Source: Xestospongia muta (taxonomy: Eukaryota; Porifera; Demospongiae; Haplosclerida; Petrosiidae). Taken from it: a stretch of 64,000 nt of DNA. Of this stretch, positions 1 to 63,689 are shown in pieces. The notes under the pieces are model-generated. The model worked only from the letters and a program-made list of their open reading frames with translations, did not search any database and was not told where the DNA came from. Made by a program: the position numbers and the translations under genes. Location: assembly GCA_963693285.1 (NCBI GenBank), contig OY848924.1:6407842-6471841 (forward strand). Reading direction: 5' to 3'. Numbering within the stretch: position 1 is the stretch's first letter; every line of letters begins with the position of its first letter.

Positions 1-1070
1 TTGAAACATGTCATGATGTAAATGGAGTTTGTGATTCTACTCACTCCAGACACTTGAGAATAATGTAGACCTAGTTATAGTTTCCCATAAGAGACTACTT
101 ATCAACGTTATTCTAAATTTAAGAATATCCTCTATATCGAGATACTTGCATCGTCTTACATTACATCTTAGTAACACTTCTATAACTACCCTTTACCAGC
201 AGTCTCCTCTATATGTTTTAGCTAGCATTGTATAATTGGAACCACATGAAGAAGGAAAGGAGGGTCTAATTGCAGTACTATGTTTTCTGCTAAGTCCATT
301 TGACCATATAAGGAACGATAGTCATTTACATGAAATACTCAACAACCCACAAAGTCTTTAGACATCAGGGTTATAAAGTATACTTAAACTTAGCTTAAAT
401 ATAACTTGTTTATCTTCTTCCCTGTTTCATTGTTTGGAGACAGACCTACACATAATCTCTGCTTTCTGGCTACAACTGTTATTTTGTGATTACGTGTATA
501 ATAAAATAATTATTAGACCACTACCACCTTCCATATATGGTAAAAGTAGTAAAGGACTTAGCTGAGTACATGCTACATGTAACTAAATTAAAGTTTGATG
601 CTATCTCTCTTCCTGCATGTACTCTTGGTATAATATACAACATGAAATAACTACAACACTTGTTACTCAAAAGGTATGGGAAAGAAACAGGTACAACACC
701 AACTCACCAAGTAGAGTATAATGTATAAAAGTCAGTTGGACAGTCTGAGATCACCATGTTTTAATACTGATTCCTATACCATAAACCCTAAACATTAAAC
801 TTCAAAGTACAAGGTCTGAAGTTTGGATTGTCCCACTTGGAGGACATGCCCGGAGGTTGGATTGTCCCACTGGACCATGCTTGGAGGTTTAACTGTCCCA
901 CTGATCTTCCGTAATAATAACTAACTATATGTAAACAATTACGCTCATTGACAAATGGTATGTAGGTTTTATGGAAGTAGTCTATTAAAAAATATTTCGA
1001 TGTACAAATATTTACTATTTGATTAAAGGAACATTACTATTTATCATATTTTGTTTATACGACAACTTAC
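1..1070. other. Window edge, intron or 3' region of the first Ig gene
   Basis: AT-rich sequence downstream (on the minus strand) of the last recognised exon of the Ig gene at 1071-2238. I see no further exon that I can support. Around 815-908 a short motif containing ggattgtcccac recurs three times at about 33-bp spacing, a small degenerate tandem repeat. The exon at 1071-1382 ends at a good splice donor, so the gene either continues beyond position 1 or has exons here too short to recognise. Confidence 0.4.
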
Positions 1071-2238
1071 AGGTTGTAATAGTCTTATTCACTTGAAATA
1101 ACCATCCTTCATAAGAATCACTCTGATTATTATTATTAACATCTTTATTAGCGATGACCAGATTTAATCTCTTGCTTTGTCCATTAAAGTTCAATTTCTG
1201 TGGTCGAAGACTCAAAACTCCAGTAGTTCCAGATAATCTCTCAACTCGTTTATCACTTGGTCTTAGTTGTTCATTGTTTAAAAACCAAGTAAAGTTTAAA
1301 TCACTTCCAGTAGCTGTGGAGGTGAAGTCTATTACTCCATCAGTTCCAGTTTGAGCTGAGACTTGTAAAATTGATGGAGAAGCTATAATTGAATGGATAA
1401 CAAATAAATAATAAATATATTACTGATCTTATCTGTCCATCCATCCATTCATTTATACTCACTGTATTCTATAACATGAAGTTGTGTCTTTTGACCATCA
1501 ATACTAGGATTACTAACTAGTGTTTGTGATCTCACTCGACATGTGTAAATTACTAAAACAAACAAACAATAAAATACTTCAATTATATTATATCATTCTC
1601 TTACATGAGTGTTCTGATACTTTCAAGTCTGTCAGTGTCAAAGAATAATCTGAATTATGAGGTTCAGTTCTCTCACCAATATCACCAGTTAGAGGATTTA
1701 GTGTTCTCCAGTTAACTGTGTACCGATCAAGAGCAGATACTCGTACATGACAAGGGAGAGTAATGGATGTACCAGAAGCAACTCTTAATGATTGCTGAGT
1801 AGCAGTGTAGTTAGAAGTACGTTCTGGATAAGCTGTAAAAGTTGAGAAAAAGTTTTCATAATCGTTTTGAATTAGGAGACTAAAAATTAAATGTAGTTAA
1901 CATTAGTAAAACTCACCGTCGGTTCTATAACTTCTTGAAAGCTCAGTATTGTTTCCACACTGGATGTACCCCTCACATTCTGACACTAACACGAAAGCTA
2001 GCGTTGCTCCGCTTTTAGTAGCGCTGGTCTTGGCAAAACAAGGCGAGTTGCTGTTGTAAGCCGAGCCATTAAAGAACCACTGTGCATTATTGAGGTCGTT
2101 ATTCAAGTTGTCTTTACAGGTTAAAAGAAAGGAATTGTTAGTCCATGGTCTATTAACTACAATCGTGTAGTATTGTTGAGCAGCCACTGCATAGAAAAAA
2201 AAAACCACAAGAAGGATGACCAGATATTTAGACTCCAT
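1071..2238 (-). CDS. Ig-domain secreted or membrane protein, 5' part (partial)
   Basis: Four exons, by splice consensus and frame: 1917-2238, 1605-1832, 1463-1552 and 1071-1382, all joined in phase 1. Exon 1 starts at an ATG followed by a hydrophobic signal peptide (MESKYLVILLVVFFFYAVAA) and one Ig-like module with paired Cys (LLTCKD ... GYIQCG) and N-glycosylation sites. Exons 2 and 3 together form a second Ig module (LPCHVRV ... IYTCRVRS), split by an intron inside the domain. Exon 4 begins a third module (DFTSTATG, FTWFLNN). The donor at the end of exon 4 is canonical, so the protein continues, but no later exon, TM segment or stop was recognised. Exon design matches the receptor at 7127-15852, so these are probably tandem paralogues. 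The ligand is unknown. Confidence 0.75.
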
Positions 2239-2777
2239 TAGACCAATGATCTACAGTGCTATAGATCGACAAGTTACTCCAAATTATTAGCCTCGTTCTT
2301 TTATAATGTTTACTAAAATAATTTTACATACCATAGCTTATTAAATAAAGACATACTTACACACCCACTCAGTCTGATTACTAATTGCTACTAAGTTTCA
2401 CTGTTCTTTGATGTCTAAACTTCAAGCTAACGGCAATTCACACACACCACACTGACTCTCTTCTAGCACCAGTTTTTGTTACAAAGTCACCTAGAGTCTT
2501 GACTGAAAAAGTCATATTTCATTGTGAAATTAACGTATAACAATTAGGGTCTTATGTATATCGTTTTAATGTATCTTCAAGTATTGTTTTTTCTGCCTCT
2601 AGACACTATATTTCCATATATTGATTATTTTAAAGTGTTTTTTTGAAATTTTATTGATTAATTGTTAGGTGTGTCATCTTAATGGCAGTCTCCAACTATG
2701 AATATAGTTAAAATATTCATAGCACATTCTGCGACCGTTGTTCTGATAGCTGACAACTGTACCTACACTCTGTAAGC
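2239..2777. other. Intergenic, upstream of first Ig gene
   Basis: About 540 bases upstream of the Ig gene start at 2238. It should hold that gene's promoter, but I can point to no convincing element. AT-rich, with no ORF of note. Confidence 0.4.
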
Positions 2778-3304
2778 TTGGCACCTGCGCCCTCAAAGGT
2801 AGTCGCCCACACAGTAATTAAGACGTTGGACTATGGTGGCCATATGTGGGGGTTGTCTACCCTAGCAATTGAGAGGGAGCCTTTTCATGTACCTAAGCTA
2901 CCTCTAAAGGATAGACTATGTACTCTTTGTAACACAAAAGATGTACCTCATTTTGTCCTGTTCAGTCCTAAGTACAATAACATACAACTCAAACTTTACA
3001 ACACAATCACTTCTAAGTACCATCCTTTTACTCACTTCCCCACACAGACAAACTCATTATCATTTTATCAAATGAATTTGTCCATATGTCATCGATGTAT
3101 CTTAACAAAACGTTCATTTTAAGATCAAATACAATTTATAATCATTAATTTTGTTTTTCTCTCATGTTTTGTGTAGTCACTGTAAATTTATTATTTAATC
3201 AAAATTTTTATTTAAATTACATTACTTTGTCTTATTTTGTAATTAATTTGTCACTCGTAAGCCATTGGTGGCTAGGCAGTCTTCTTTGTGTGACATTAAT
3301 ATTG

Positions 3305-3340
<36 letters not shown>

Positions 3341-3350
3341 TTAAAAATAC
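2778..3350 (+). mobile_element. Non-LTR retrotransposon (LINE-like) 3' remnant
   Basis: A 114-codon ORF (2778-3122) contains RLCTLCNTKDVPHFVLFSPKY, which resembles the Cys/His knuckle (CxxC...HF...CPxY) found near the C-terminus of many LINE reverse-transcriptase ORFs; here the usual second Cys pair is degraded. It is followed by an AT-rich 3' region and, at about 3225-3292, a segment containing aagccattggtggct and ggcagtcttct, then an (AAT)n tail at 3301-3340. The same segment recurs in inverse orientation at about 63690-63770, also followed by an AT-only simple tail, showing that it is a dispersed repeat. The reverse-transcriptase core is absent, consistent with 5' truncation. The exact clade is not determined. 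Confidence 0.55.
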
Positions 3351-3886
3351 TTCGAGTACTCTATTCCAGAATGGACATTTAGTTAAACATCTGAGACTTT
3401 TTCTTGCTCATTGTCAGGCTATTATAATATCTACACGTTCTGTAAATGTTGGATTAAAAAGCCCACAATATTTGAATTTTCAAAAGTCCAGGACTTATTT
3501 TCATACGGTAACACTTTGTCCAGACTCAAATCCATACAAACTCTACACTAGTCTATATGGCAGGTTATCAATACTATAATTGATAATGTAAAAGGTTACG
3601 CAAGTGTTATCTACAAACTCATACTTATAAGTTGTTTTGACTCTTACAAATCATTTCAATGCTTCGTGTTTGTTTATATACAATTCCATAATATTCAAAT
3701 TTATAATACCATATGCTTATCAGTACAATATAACTATCATAACTTAGAAATTGGATGAGATAAACTGAAGACTTTCACTACCAGTTGAAATAAACAAGGA
3801 GGATTGTTAGAGGAGCTGTTTGTTAGATAACAAAGATTAAACGATGCAAACAGACGTACGAATGATTTTAGAACTGTAACACACAA
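3351..3886. other. Intergenic, nothing recognised
   Basis: AT-rich sequence between the LINE-like tail and the 63-bp tandem repeat. Short ORFs on both strands look like chance. Confidence 0.4.
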
Positions 3887-4138
3887 CACTTTACAATTTA
3901 TAAATTTAGTCATAATCTTTATGCACATAGTAATAATTATCCCAAGTAACGCTTTACAATTTATAAATGTAGTCATAATCTTCATGCACATAGTAATAAT
4001 TATCCCAAGTAACGCTTTACAATTTATAAATGTAGTCATAATCTTCATGCACATAGTAATAACTATCCCAAGTAATGCTTTACAATTTATAAATTTAGTC
4101 ATAATCTTCATGCACATAGTAATAACTATCCCAAGTAA
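3887..4138. repeat. 63-bp tandem repeat, four copies
   Basis: Four near-identical head-to-tail copies of a 63-bp unit containing ctttacaatttataaat and cataatcttcatgcacatag. The unit is a multiple of three, so it opens repetitive ORFs on both strands that are artefacts of the repeat. The second and third copies are almost identical, while the outer ones differ at a few positions, suggesting recent amplification. Confidence 0.9.
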
Positions 4139-6520
4139 CGATCATTTCCTTTTACCTATAAATTCACTGATCGATCTAATTCTTTGTTGGGAGTGGTACC
4201 TTATATGTCTTCCAGTTCTAGTTTTACAAGCATGTACCTATAATTAGAATAAGGCAAGCCTACATGTAACTTGTAACCAGAATGAGTTACACAAGTGCAC
4301 ACACACATATACACTATTCATATTTGCACAATTATATCATATCCATCAGCTGTTATAACTTACATTGGGTTTATACTACATGAATTCATCCAGAATGCGT
4401 CATGCATAGTCCAGCTGTCTGTACAATTAAAAATTACATCAGTCTAATATTACTTTTATTTGATACATTGTGATCACATAGTTATGATAAGTCGATCATG
4501 AAAGAATGAGAGAAATGTACTCATACATATACATATATGTACATGTTTTTAACTGATATATCAAATAAAATATAACTAGAAACCTAACAAAGAAATACAA
4601 CTATCCATTCATCCATTTAACTGTCTGTCTATCCATCTATATATTCCTTCATTCATTCCACTTGCTGGATAATGAGTTAATTTGTTGTAGGGAATAAACC
4701 TCTTGCTACTTTAATAAATACTTATTTAATTAACGTGATACAATATCCTCAATATAATAGAAGTCAAATAATTTATCAATGTATGCAAGACTGTAGGACA
4801 AGTGTCTTGAATATGGAGCATCTTTTACAAGAGGTTTTTAATATATACCACATTAGCTAGCAATGTGTATTGGTATTTTTGTTAAATGTAGCTTATATTA
4901 TAAGTTCTAGATACATATCTCCATACATCTCTTAAAATGGGATTACCTCCATTCATCCAGCATCCCTCCTTTGTTTATTAACTGTTGATCCAATCACCTA
5001 TAATATCCATCCATCCATTCATCATAATTTAATACAGTCTCCACAATTAATAACATCCATCCATCCATTCACCCATCATCCATCCATTCATCCATAATCC
5101 ATCCATTTATCATAATTTAATACAGTCTCTACAATTAGATACAAGTGGGCTTCTTTAATTTGATCAACAAGTAGAGACCTGTCAAATGCTTAATGTAAAC
5201 ATATATTATATTTGATGCGTAGTTGTATCAATTTCCTTTAGAATCATGGCTGCTTCCTTCATAGTTTCACCTCAGAAATTGACATGGTATAATAGCAATA
5301 GTAACAGTAGTATAGATTACAAGTTTGTAAGTAATATTAATAGTAATAGTAATTGGGATTTCAAAATTGAGGTAATAGTAATAGATATAGTAATTGAAAG
5401 GAATATATAGTGTTGTGCTATTGTGGATTGTAATTAACACACAAAACTTGTCGGAAAACATTCTTTTAAGTTCTTTTATCAAATCATTCAAGTGAACCTA
5501 TCACCTGTCTTGAAACATTTTCCGGTCTGAAAGATGCCGCTTAATTGATTCCCTCTTTGAAAAACTAACATTTATTAAATGTAATGCTAATGTATTAAGT
5601 TAAATAAAGCCATTTTCTAGTAATATGTAATAGTAATTTGTACTAGTTACTATTAGTTAGTCATGTAATAGCAATAGTAATATATTACAAAGGGTTAAGC
5701 CAGTAATTGTAATAGTAATAGTAATAGGGAATTTTTAAAGTAATAGTAATAGTAATATATTACAATTGCCTAAAATTGACCCATGACTGTTCAGAAAACT
5801 AATTAAAGTAATGATATTAGTTATTAAATTTTCTAGCTTGGATTCAATAGTGTAAAATATTGTATTGAACATTTTCTAATACCAGCTGTGATAAGAAGAA
5901 ATTCTTGTGAGACTCAATTCTCACAAATGCCATAACAGATGTACTGTTAAACAGTTTATAGGATCAGACATTGGGAGTTACCCTTCTATGAAGAAGGTTA
6001 CTTATAAAAAGGAAATCATTATGTCACACACTTGCATGATGTAATAACAGCACATATAAGTACAACATCTCACTATTGGTAATGTAATTATTGAACTGAC
6101 ACCAGCTGGTTATCTCTCCATTTAACCGGATATATGGATGGATTAGATGAATAGATGTTAAGAGCTGTGCAATACTCCTTAGACCCTCTTTTTGCACCAA
6201 GGCATTGAGGACTTGGTTTGTTATCAAAAAAGTAAAATTGTAAGCCAATTTAACTAAAACAACTCTAAGTGGCAAAAATTGAAATGACAAACACCTCTTT
6301 TATGAGATGTAGTGTTATGTTTGTATTCAGTGATAACATGATATTGTTGTCATATTGAAAGTTTCTTTTAAAAAAAGTGTACGATGTGACAATTTCTTTA
6401 TGTGGTAAACAATGACCCACTACTATAATTATATATACTACTGTGTGTGCTATAAATTGAGATAATAGCACCTTGTGTGGTGTCTGAGGTCTAATGGTAT
6501 TGAGTGAGAGAGTGAGTGAG
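4139..6520. other. Intergenic with short degenerate repeats
   Basis: AT-rich, no supported gene. It holds scattered CATC/CCAT runs (about 4990-5110) and dispersed AGTAAT/AATAGT runs (about 5285-5400 and 5630-5760). No coding-like ORF. Confidence 0.5.
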
Positions 6521-6521
6521 T

Positions 6522-6578
<57 letters not shown>
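6521..6578. repeat. (GA)n microsatellite, intergenic
   Basis: A run of GA dinucleotides preceded by gagtgagtgag, about 550 bases downstream of the 3' end of the receptor gene at 7127-15852. It is one of about ten long GA/CT tracts in the window. Confidence 0.95.
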
Positions 6579-6581
<3 letters not shown>

Positions 6582-7126
6582 AGTTATATCCTACTTAGGC
6601 CATATATGATCCCTTCCCTTGTGTATCTATAGTTTTTTTTTTGCAGAATTTAACGCATTGACGTTTTCAAATTTAGGAAGTTCAGTTATATTTTAAAGAC
6701 ATTTGATTTCAATGTACAAAATATCAGTAGACATAATATATTATAAATATAAATGTACAAATTTGCTGCGACGAATAATATAAACATATTTGAATACATA
6801 ATATGAACTGAATACTACAATAGTCAATGATATCTGTGGAGACAACAACGTGTAATGTGCCGGACATAATAAAAAAAATTTAATGCATGATATATAAAAT
6901 AAAAAAATTCAAAATGTTTTAAAAAATTATTTGTTTCATTTATGAAATTACAGTGTATTATACCTTATAGGAATAAATGGAGGCTGTGCAAGTGTGAAGA
7001 TATTAAGCGTGTGTATCTATTAATAGTAACATGGGTTACATATGTATCTATTATTAGCAACATGTGTTTTACAGCAACATAGCTTGTGCATTGCATGTGA
7101 TGATGTAATTAAGGTTGTAGTGGCAC
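6579..7126. other. 3' flank of the Ig/FN3 receptor gene
   Basis: Region immediately downstream (minus strand) of the receptor stop codon, likely its 3' UTR and flank. AT-rich. No polyadenylation signal was assigned with confidence. Confidence 0.35.
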
Positions 7127-15852
<8,726 letters not shown>

Positions 15853-16752
15853 TGTGAAGTAATAGATTATAATGTGGTAGTTGTGTGAATTGACTTCTAA
15901 AGATATACTTCTGAGAAAGTGTTATCTGAAAGAGTAGAGATGATTAATCAACATCCATCCATCAATCTCTTCGTTCATCCATCAATCTCTTCCTTCATCA
16001 TTCATCCATCAATCTCTTCCTTCATTCATCCATCCATCAATCTCTTCCTTCATCCATTCATCCATCAATCTCTTCCTTCATCCATCAATCTCTTTCTTCA
16101 CCATCAATTAATTCATTAAAAAACTCACAGTCTTCAGCCTCTAGTTACAATTGACTCCTAAAGTAGTGGCTAGTTGACAGACACAAACCAGACGAACAGT
16201 AATTTCCTCCTAATAAACAATGGATCCACTAAACAGCCAACAAGGTCAGCAATAATGAATATTGCCTCTGGCTGCATGCAGTGTCACCACTATGCAGAAA
16301 TAGAGCAAGGCTCTACTGAAGCCGTGCTAGTAACGTCAAAAATAACTAACCAATTAATTAAAAATTAATTGTCCATATAAAGTTATTATATGCGTATAAT
16401 CGCTAATTAATATTAATTTCATACAGCTGGCCTTTTCACGGACAATGGGAACACTCCTACATAGCTACGAATATTGTTAAGTAAACACTGAATATTATTA
16501 CAGAGCTGTGAATTATAAGTGTTTATGGACTCGATAACGTCACAAATAAATAATTAACAATAATACATAATAAATAATCTATTGCACAAAAAATTGCTAC
16601 ATTGTACATTAAAATTATATAATTAAAGTTTATACCAGCAGGAATAAATTGTCATAATAATGCTTTTTGAATAACTAAAGCACGTTAGCTTGTTACAGCA
16701 AAACAATACAAAACAGATACCAAGCAATTATAAAAATGATGGCGAAATATTC
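15853..16752. other. Intergenic between BIG 3' end and the receptor gene
   Basis: About 900 bases containing the presumed promoter of the receptor (ATG at 15852) and the 3' flank of BIG. At 15950-16110 a degenerate repeat of catccatcaatctcttcctt occurs about seven times. No supported gene. Confidence 0.5.
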
Positions 16753-33943
<17,191 letters not shown>

Positions 33944-35179
33944 CTTGGTTTACCTGTTTAGATAAGAAAAAATATGACTGAAAACTTTCTACTTTTTTAA
34001 GTGGGCGTACTCCAGATCCACCCCCAACTCTGAGCAGTGGCTATTACTTTGTTGATTCTACATTGCTTAACTATACAGTAAGAGGTGAGATGCTAAATCA
34101 CATAACTATTTATTATTGAGCCAGCGTAAGTACATGCACATGTACACCTCTAAGATAGGTACACCTTAAAATTGAGAACATTAGTCGTTATAAGAGGCTA
34201 TTACCCTATAATTTCTAGTGTTGAAGATCAGCAGTAGTGACGATAATTCCTAGTCATTTACAGGTAATGATTACATATTTTGTCATTAACCATGGACTCT
34301 ATACACTAAACTACTGAGAAAAAGAATCTGCTTAGTTTGACATAGCACATGTATCTTTTTTGGTTATCCTGTAGAACAGCACTTTGTTTTTTAAGGGTAT
34401 AGTGTTTAGTGACCACACCTATTGACGTGGTACTGTTCTTTCAGGATGATCCATCTTTTTGTCCTTTCTCAAGGGATGCTATCATTACTTAAGTATGTGA
34501 ATATATTTCACTTTATTGGAATATCTTAATAGATAACGTATAAATTCAAACCAGTATACTAACGTAACAGGACATAATGACAATAGGGATACCTCAATAT
34601 ACTACACGTAATATGTGAACCAAACGAGTTTGATTACTTATACAGCATATCTTCTATACTCAGACAAATAAATATTTTAATTGTCTATAACTTAGTTTCT
34701 ATCTTAAAGAGAACACCATATGGGCTTTAATTAGAATTAAGCATTTTCCTGGCTAGTTGGGCACAGCAGGCATCAAATTTTCATATTGTCTATCAGTCAT
34801 TACAATACTAATTGCATTCACCTCATCAATGGCGTTGTTACTTCATCCAGATGAATAGAAGGTGCAACCAGTCGAATAGCACTCAAAACTAATGCGAGGC
34901 GTGGCACTGGTATAGGAACTAATATTTTTTAATATGATTATCGTTCTAAAATTAGGCAACATTCCCAAAATTTACCCAGTGGTACCTATTGCTGAATAAA
35001 CACAAACTTTGCTTATAAAAGACTTCGTCGTTGTGTATTATTACATTCCTTAGCAAATTAGCATATTTCGTCTAGAGAGTGCTGAGCCCTTCTGTGTTTT
35101 TTAATCGCCTCTCCTAGATCTATTAGCTGTCGAAGTAGTTAGTGTTGTTGGCGAGGCTTGTTCACCTACAACTACAGTA
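33944..35179. promoter_or_regulatory. Head-to-head intergenic region (BIG and Ig/FN3 receptor)
   Basis: 1.2 kb between two divergent start codons (BIG ATG at 33943 on minus; receptor ATG at 35180 on plus). It must hold both 5' UTRs and promoters unless a 5' non-coding exon lies elsewhere. I see no CpG-rich block and no convincing TATA box at a fixed distance. Function inferred from position only. Confidence 0.5.
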
Positions 35180-44770
<9,591 letters not shown>

Positions 44771-45156
44771 AACTTTCTTTGTTAGTTTATATTGTACAGT
44801 AAATTACATGTTTTGCTTAAAAACCCAATCATTTTGTTCCAACACTTCTTGTTATTATCATATCTGCTCTCTGTTTACAATAATCGTTAGATAATAGTTT
44901 TTGCATGATGTAAATATGTTTTATTGTAATAATAGTATCCAATATCTTCCTACCTTTATTTTACTTGTATTATATAATCATTTATATAGGACATAATCAT
45001 TAATTATAACATTTCCTTGATAGTTACTTTTGTGATGATGTCTTTTATTTGATATAATTGTATAATTATTTTTAACAATAATCAATTTTGTAACCACAAG
45101 TGTTAACAACAATGTGTTATTGTCAATAATACACAAGTATATGTAAAATGGGGTGG
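44771..45156. other. 3' flank of the plus-strand receptor
   Basis: AT-rich presumed 3' UTR after the stop at 44770. No coding signal. Confidence 0.4.
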
Positions 45157-45327
45157 TTCTTGGTGTAACTTGACTATGATGACATCATAATGAAATGACA
45201 CATAGTGATGTCATCATATTGATGACATCACCAAATCCTAACCAAACCTAACATTATTAACTTTATGACACATAGTGATGTCATCATAGGACGTGTTGTT
45301 ACATCATCAATCAAGTTACACCAAGAA
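45157..45327. mobile_element. MITE-like element with 17-bp perfect inverted ends
   Basis: TTCTTGGTGTAACTTGA at 45157-45173 is the exact reverse complement of 45311-45327. Similarity continues inward with mismatches. The 171-bp interior has no ORF and repeats tgacacatagtgatgtcatc twice. Size and ends fit a non-autonomous DNA transposon, but no clear target-site duplication was seen and no transposase is present. It sits between two convergent gene ends. Confidence 0.65.
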
Positions 45328-45616
45328 GTACTCATCAAATGTTGAGAAACAATTTAGAAAAACAAGCTAGGTTATAAGTGAAACAAAAAGAACAGCAATT
45401 ATAAAATCTAATTATATTAACATAGATCATATCTGAATATAAAAATACACACTTAAAAAGGGCATATAGAACCAATAATAGATACTGTACTTTAATGGGA
45501 AATTAATACTATATGCTCCAGACCCTAAACCATAAACATAGGAAGAACCTAAATGTATTAATATTCACATTAAAGTACAACATCTGTTACCAGCACTCTA
45601 GATTTAACATAATGCT

Positions 45617-46588
45617 CTACCAGGCAGGTGGTATCCACCCGAATCTACTTTCATAATCCTCATCAACATTAATATGTAACATCTCTTTAGGTGACATAAC
45701 TCCGCCACAATTTTTAAATTTAACCCCTTCCATGTTGCTCTCATCAAAATCAATTACTACCTGAAAAAAACATTTTTGAAAGACGGCCCCGCTAAAATTA
45801 CACGATTTAAAAACCAGTGAATGAGAGAATTGGACGTGTGAAATTTTACAACCACCAAAATTTTCTTCGCATATTGTCATTTCCTTTGTTGTGCGATAAC
45901 CGGCTACAACATCACGACCTCTTTCTGCACCAGGATTTTTTATGATGTTTAGACTACAGGTAATGGCCAAGTCTTGAACAACAGGTTTACGACGGACAAT
46001 TTCACATGTGATCAATTGTGCAAGACTTTTTAATATATAGAACTCGGCTTCTTGTTTTATGTATAACAAATCAATAGATGACAACCTTTCGTCTTTGAGC
46101 CACAGTAAGGATTTCTTCCCATCTCGTAAATAATTTAGTATTTTATCAAAATGGGTCGGATCTCGATCGATTATGATTTGAGTTTTTTCCGGATTATGTT
46201 TCCACATTTCTTTCAGTGTGATATCAAGAACTGAGCCTGGTATACTGCTTATGGTGGTAGGAGTAGTAGCAAAGACCTTCTCTCCAACTTTCAGATTAAT
46301 CATCTCTACAGTCTGCACTGAGACTAGCTCGGTTACTCGTTGTTCTATAGCTTGCCTTAGTTGTTGCTTTTGGTCAATTAGGTTCTTTCTCTCTTTTTCT
46401 AGTTTCTTCTCTCTCTCTCTGTTTATGTGCTCCGTGAATTGAGCTTGTTTTATCACGGCTTCTTTGAATTCAGCTGCTTTTTGAATTATTGGACTTCGTA
46501 AAGCTTTCTCTAATATTGCCTTCTCTTCCTCTAGTTCTGCCATAAGCCTTTCAATCTCTTGAGGGTAACTTTCAAATGGGGACGCCAT
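45617..46588 (-). CDS. Coiled-coil BTB(T1)/KCTD-type protein, intronless
   Basis: A 323-residue uninterrupted ORF. Residues about 5-95 are charged and heptad-like (EIERLMAELEEEKAILEKAL and following), a likely coiled coil. Residues about 97-190 form a BTB/T1 domain of the KCTD type (MINLKVGEKVFATT, IDRDPTHFDKILNYLRDGK, EAEFYILKSL). Residues about 245-300 resemble pentapeptide-repeat-like sequence (FSHSLVFKSCNFSGAVFQKC). KCTD proteins usually oligomerise through the BTB domain and many serve as cullin-3 adaptors; which role applies here is not shown. The combination recalls KCTD9, but the N-terminus differs. No intron, unlike every other gene in the window. It is convergent with the receptor ending at 44770. 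Confidence 0.85.
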   Translation of the reverse strand: MASPFESYPQEIERLMAELEEEKAILEKALRSPIIQKAAEFKEAVIKQAQFTEHINREREKKLEKERKNLIDQKQQLRQAIEQRVTELVSVQTVEMINLKVGEKVFATTPTTISSIPGSVLDITLKEMWKHNPEKTQIIIDRDPTHFDKILNYLRDGKKSLLWLKDERLSSIDLLYIKQEAEFYILKSLAQLITCEIVRRKPVVQDLAITCSLNIIKNPGAERGRDVVAGYRTTKEMTICEENFGGCKISHVQFSHSLVFKSCNFSGAVFQKCFFQVVIDFDESNMEGVKFKNCGGVMSPKEMLHINVDEDYESRFGWIPPAW

Positions 46589-46900
46589 ATCGTTTTAGCC
46601 AAGTACAAGCAGTCGACGTTCTCACTATTAGGAAGTAATCGTGTAGTCAACTACACTGCAAGTTACAAGAAATGCGTCTCTTTTCTCCGTTCCTAAGCAA
46701 ACCATGTGACGAATTCACTGAGCATAGTTAAAGTAGAATCATAGCCACTTATGAATTGTGTGTAGCGAGAGAGAATTATTCTGGAAAAGGTGTTCATGTA
46801 CTTCCCCCACACCCAGCTTCTACTCACTTACAGGTGGTATAATCATACCACTTACATTAAGTGACCCCTCAATACAATAGTCAAATAACATATATTTTAT

Positions 46901-47312
46901 TTTGGGGTGTCAAATGACACAAAAAGCCACGCCATGCACTGTGATGAGGTCCAAATTATCAACAAGACATCTAAATTATGAAATGTGACGTGATTTGCAA
47001 CAAGGGACCACTTTCGTCAAAACATTTATGTAAAGGGACACTGTTAAAATATCTCAAAAACAGTTTTGTACGCATACAGTTACCACGAATAGTCGTGTGT
47101 ATATAGCAATTGTATGTATGCAAAATTGTTTTTGAGATGTTGTAACAGTGGTCCCTTTCCACAGATCAGGATACTAATGTTTTACCAAAAACACACCTTT
47201 ATTTCAAATCTGGTTACAAATATAGGAGGTCCTAATAAATAGGAGATTTAAACTATTTTTAAAATTAAATATACACACAGTGCACGGCTTTTTGTTCCAT
47301 TTGGCACCAAAG
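46901..47312. mobile_element. Foldback-type element with nested inverted repeats
   Basis: Outer arms: 46901-46943 (contains cacaaaaagccacgcc and gcactgtg) and 47274-47312 (contains cacagtgcacggctttttg) are inverted, with mismatches. Inner arms: about 47032-47078 (agggacactgtt, atctcaaaaacagttttg) and about 47113-47157 (caaaattgtttttgagat, aacagtggtccctt) are inverted and closer to each other. The inner hairpin loop is about 35 bases. No ORF. Best read as a non-autonomous foldback or MITE-like insertion downstream of CAD. Confidence 0.7.
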
Positions 47313-47471
47313 TCGTTATTATGACGAGTACGTATACAATTGAAGTTGATACTTAAAATTTAAATAAACAAAAAAGGAAGTTATGTATATAATGTAAAGT
47401 ACATGTAAGAAATTGTAAGGGTCATGACCACATGTATATAATACACCTGGTATGTAAGTATTGTCGTTACT

Positions 47472-63631
<16,160 letters not shown>

Positions 63632-63689
63632 ATGACAATAGTTACTACCACGTGGAACTTAATTAATTATTAATTTATTATTAATAATT
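63632..63689. promoter_or_regulatory. CAD: CAD 5' flank
   Basis: Sequence immediately upstream of the CAD ATG; AT-only palindromic stretch attaattattaatttattat next to a LINE-like tail. The promoter is presumed here or upstream; no specific element can be named. Confidence 0.3.

Noticed and set aside
4990..5110. CATC repeats as a telomeric or regulatory array
   Set aside because: Short and degenerate, similar CATC runs are scattered across the window (16920, 51520, 59100); no telomeric hexamer.
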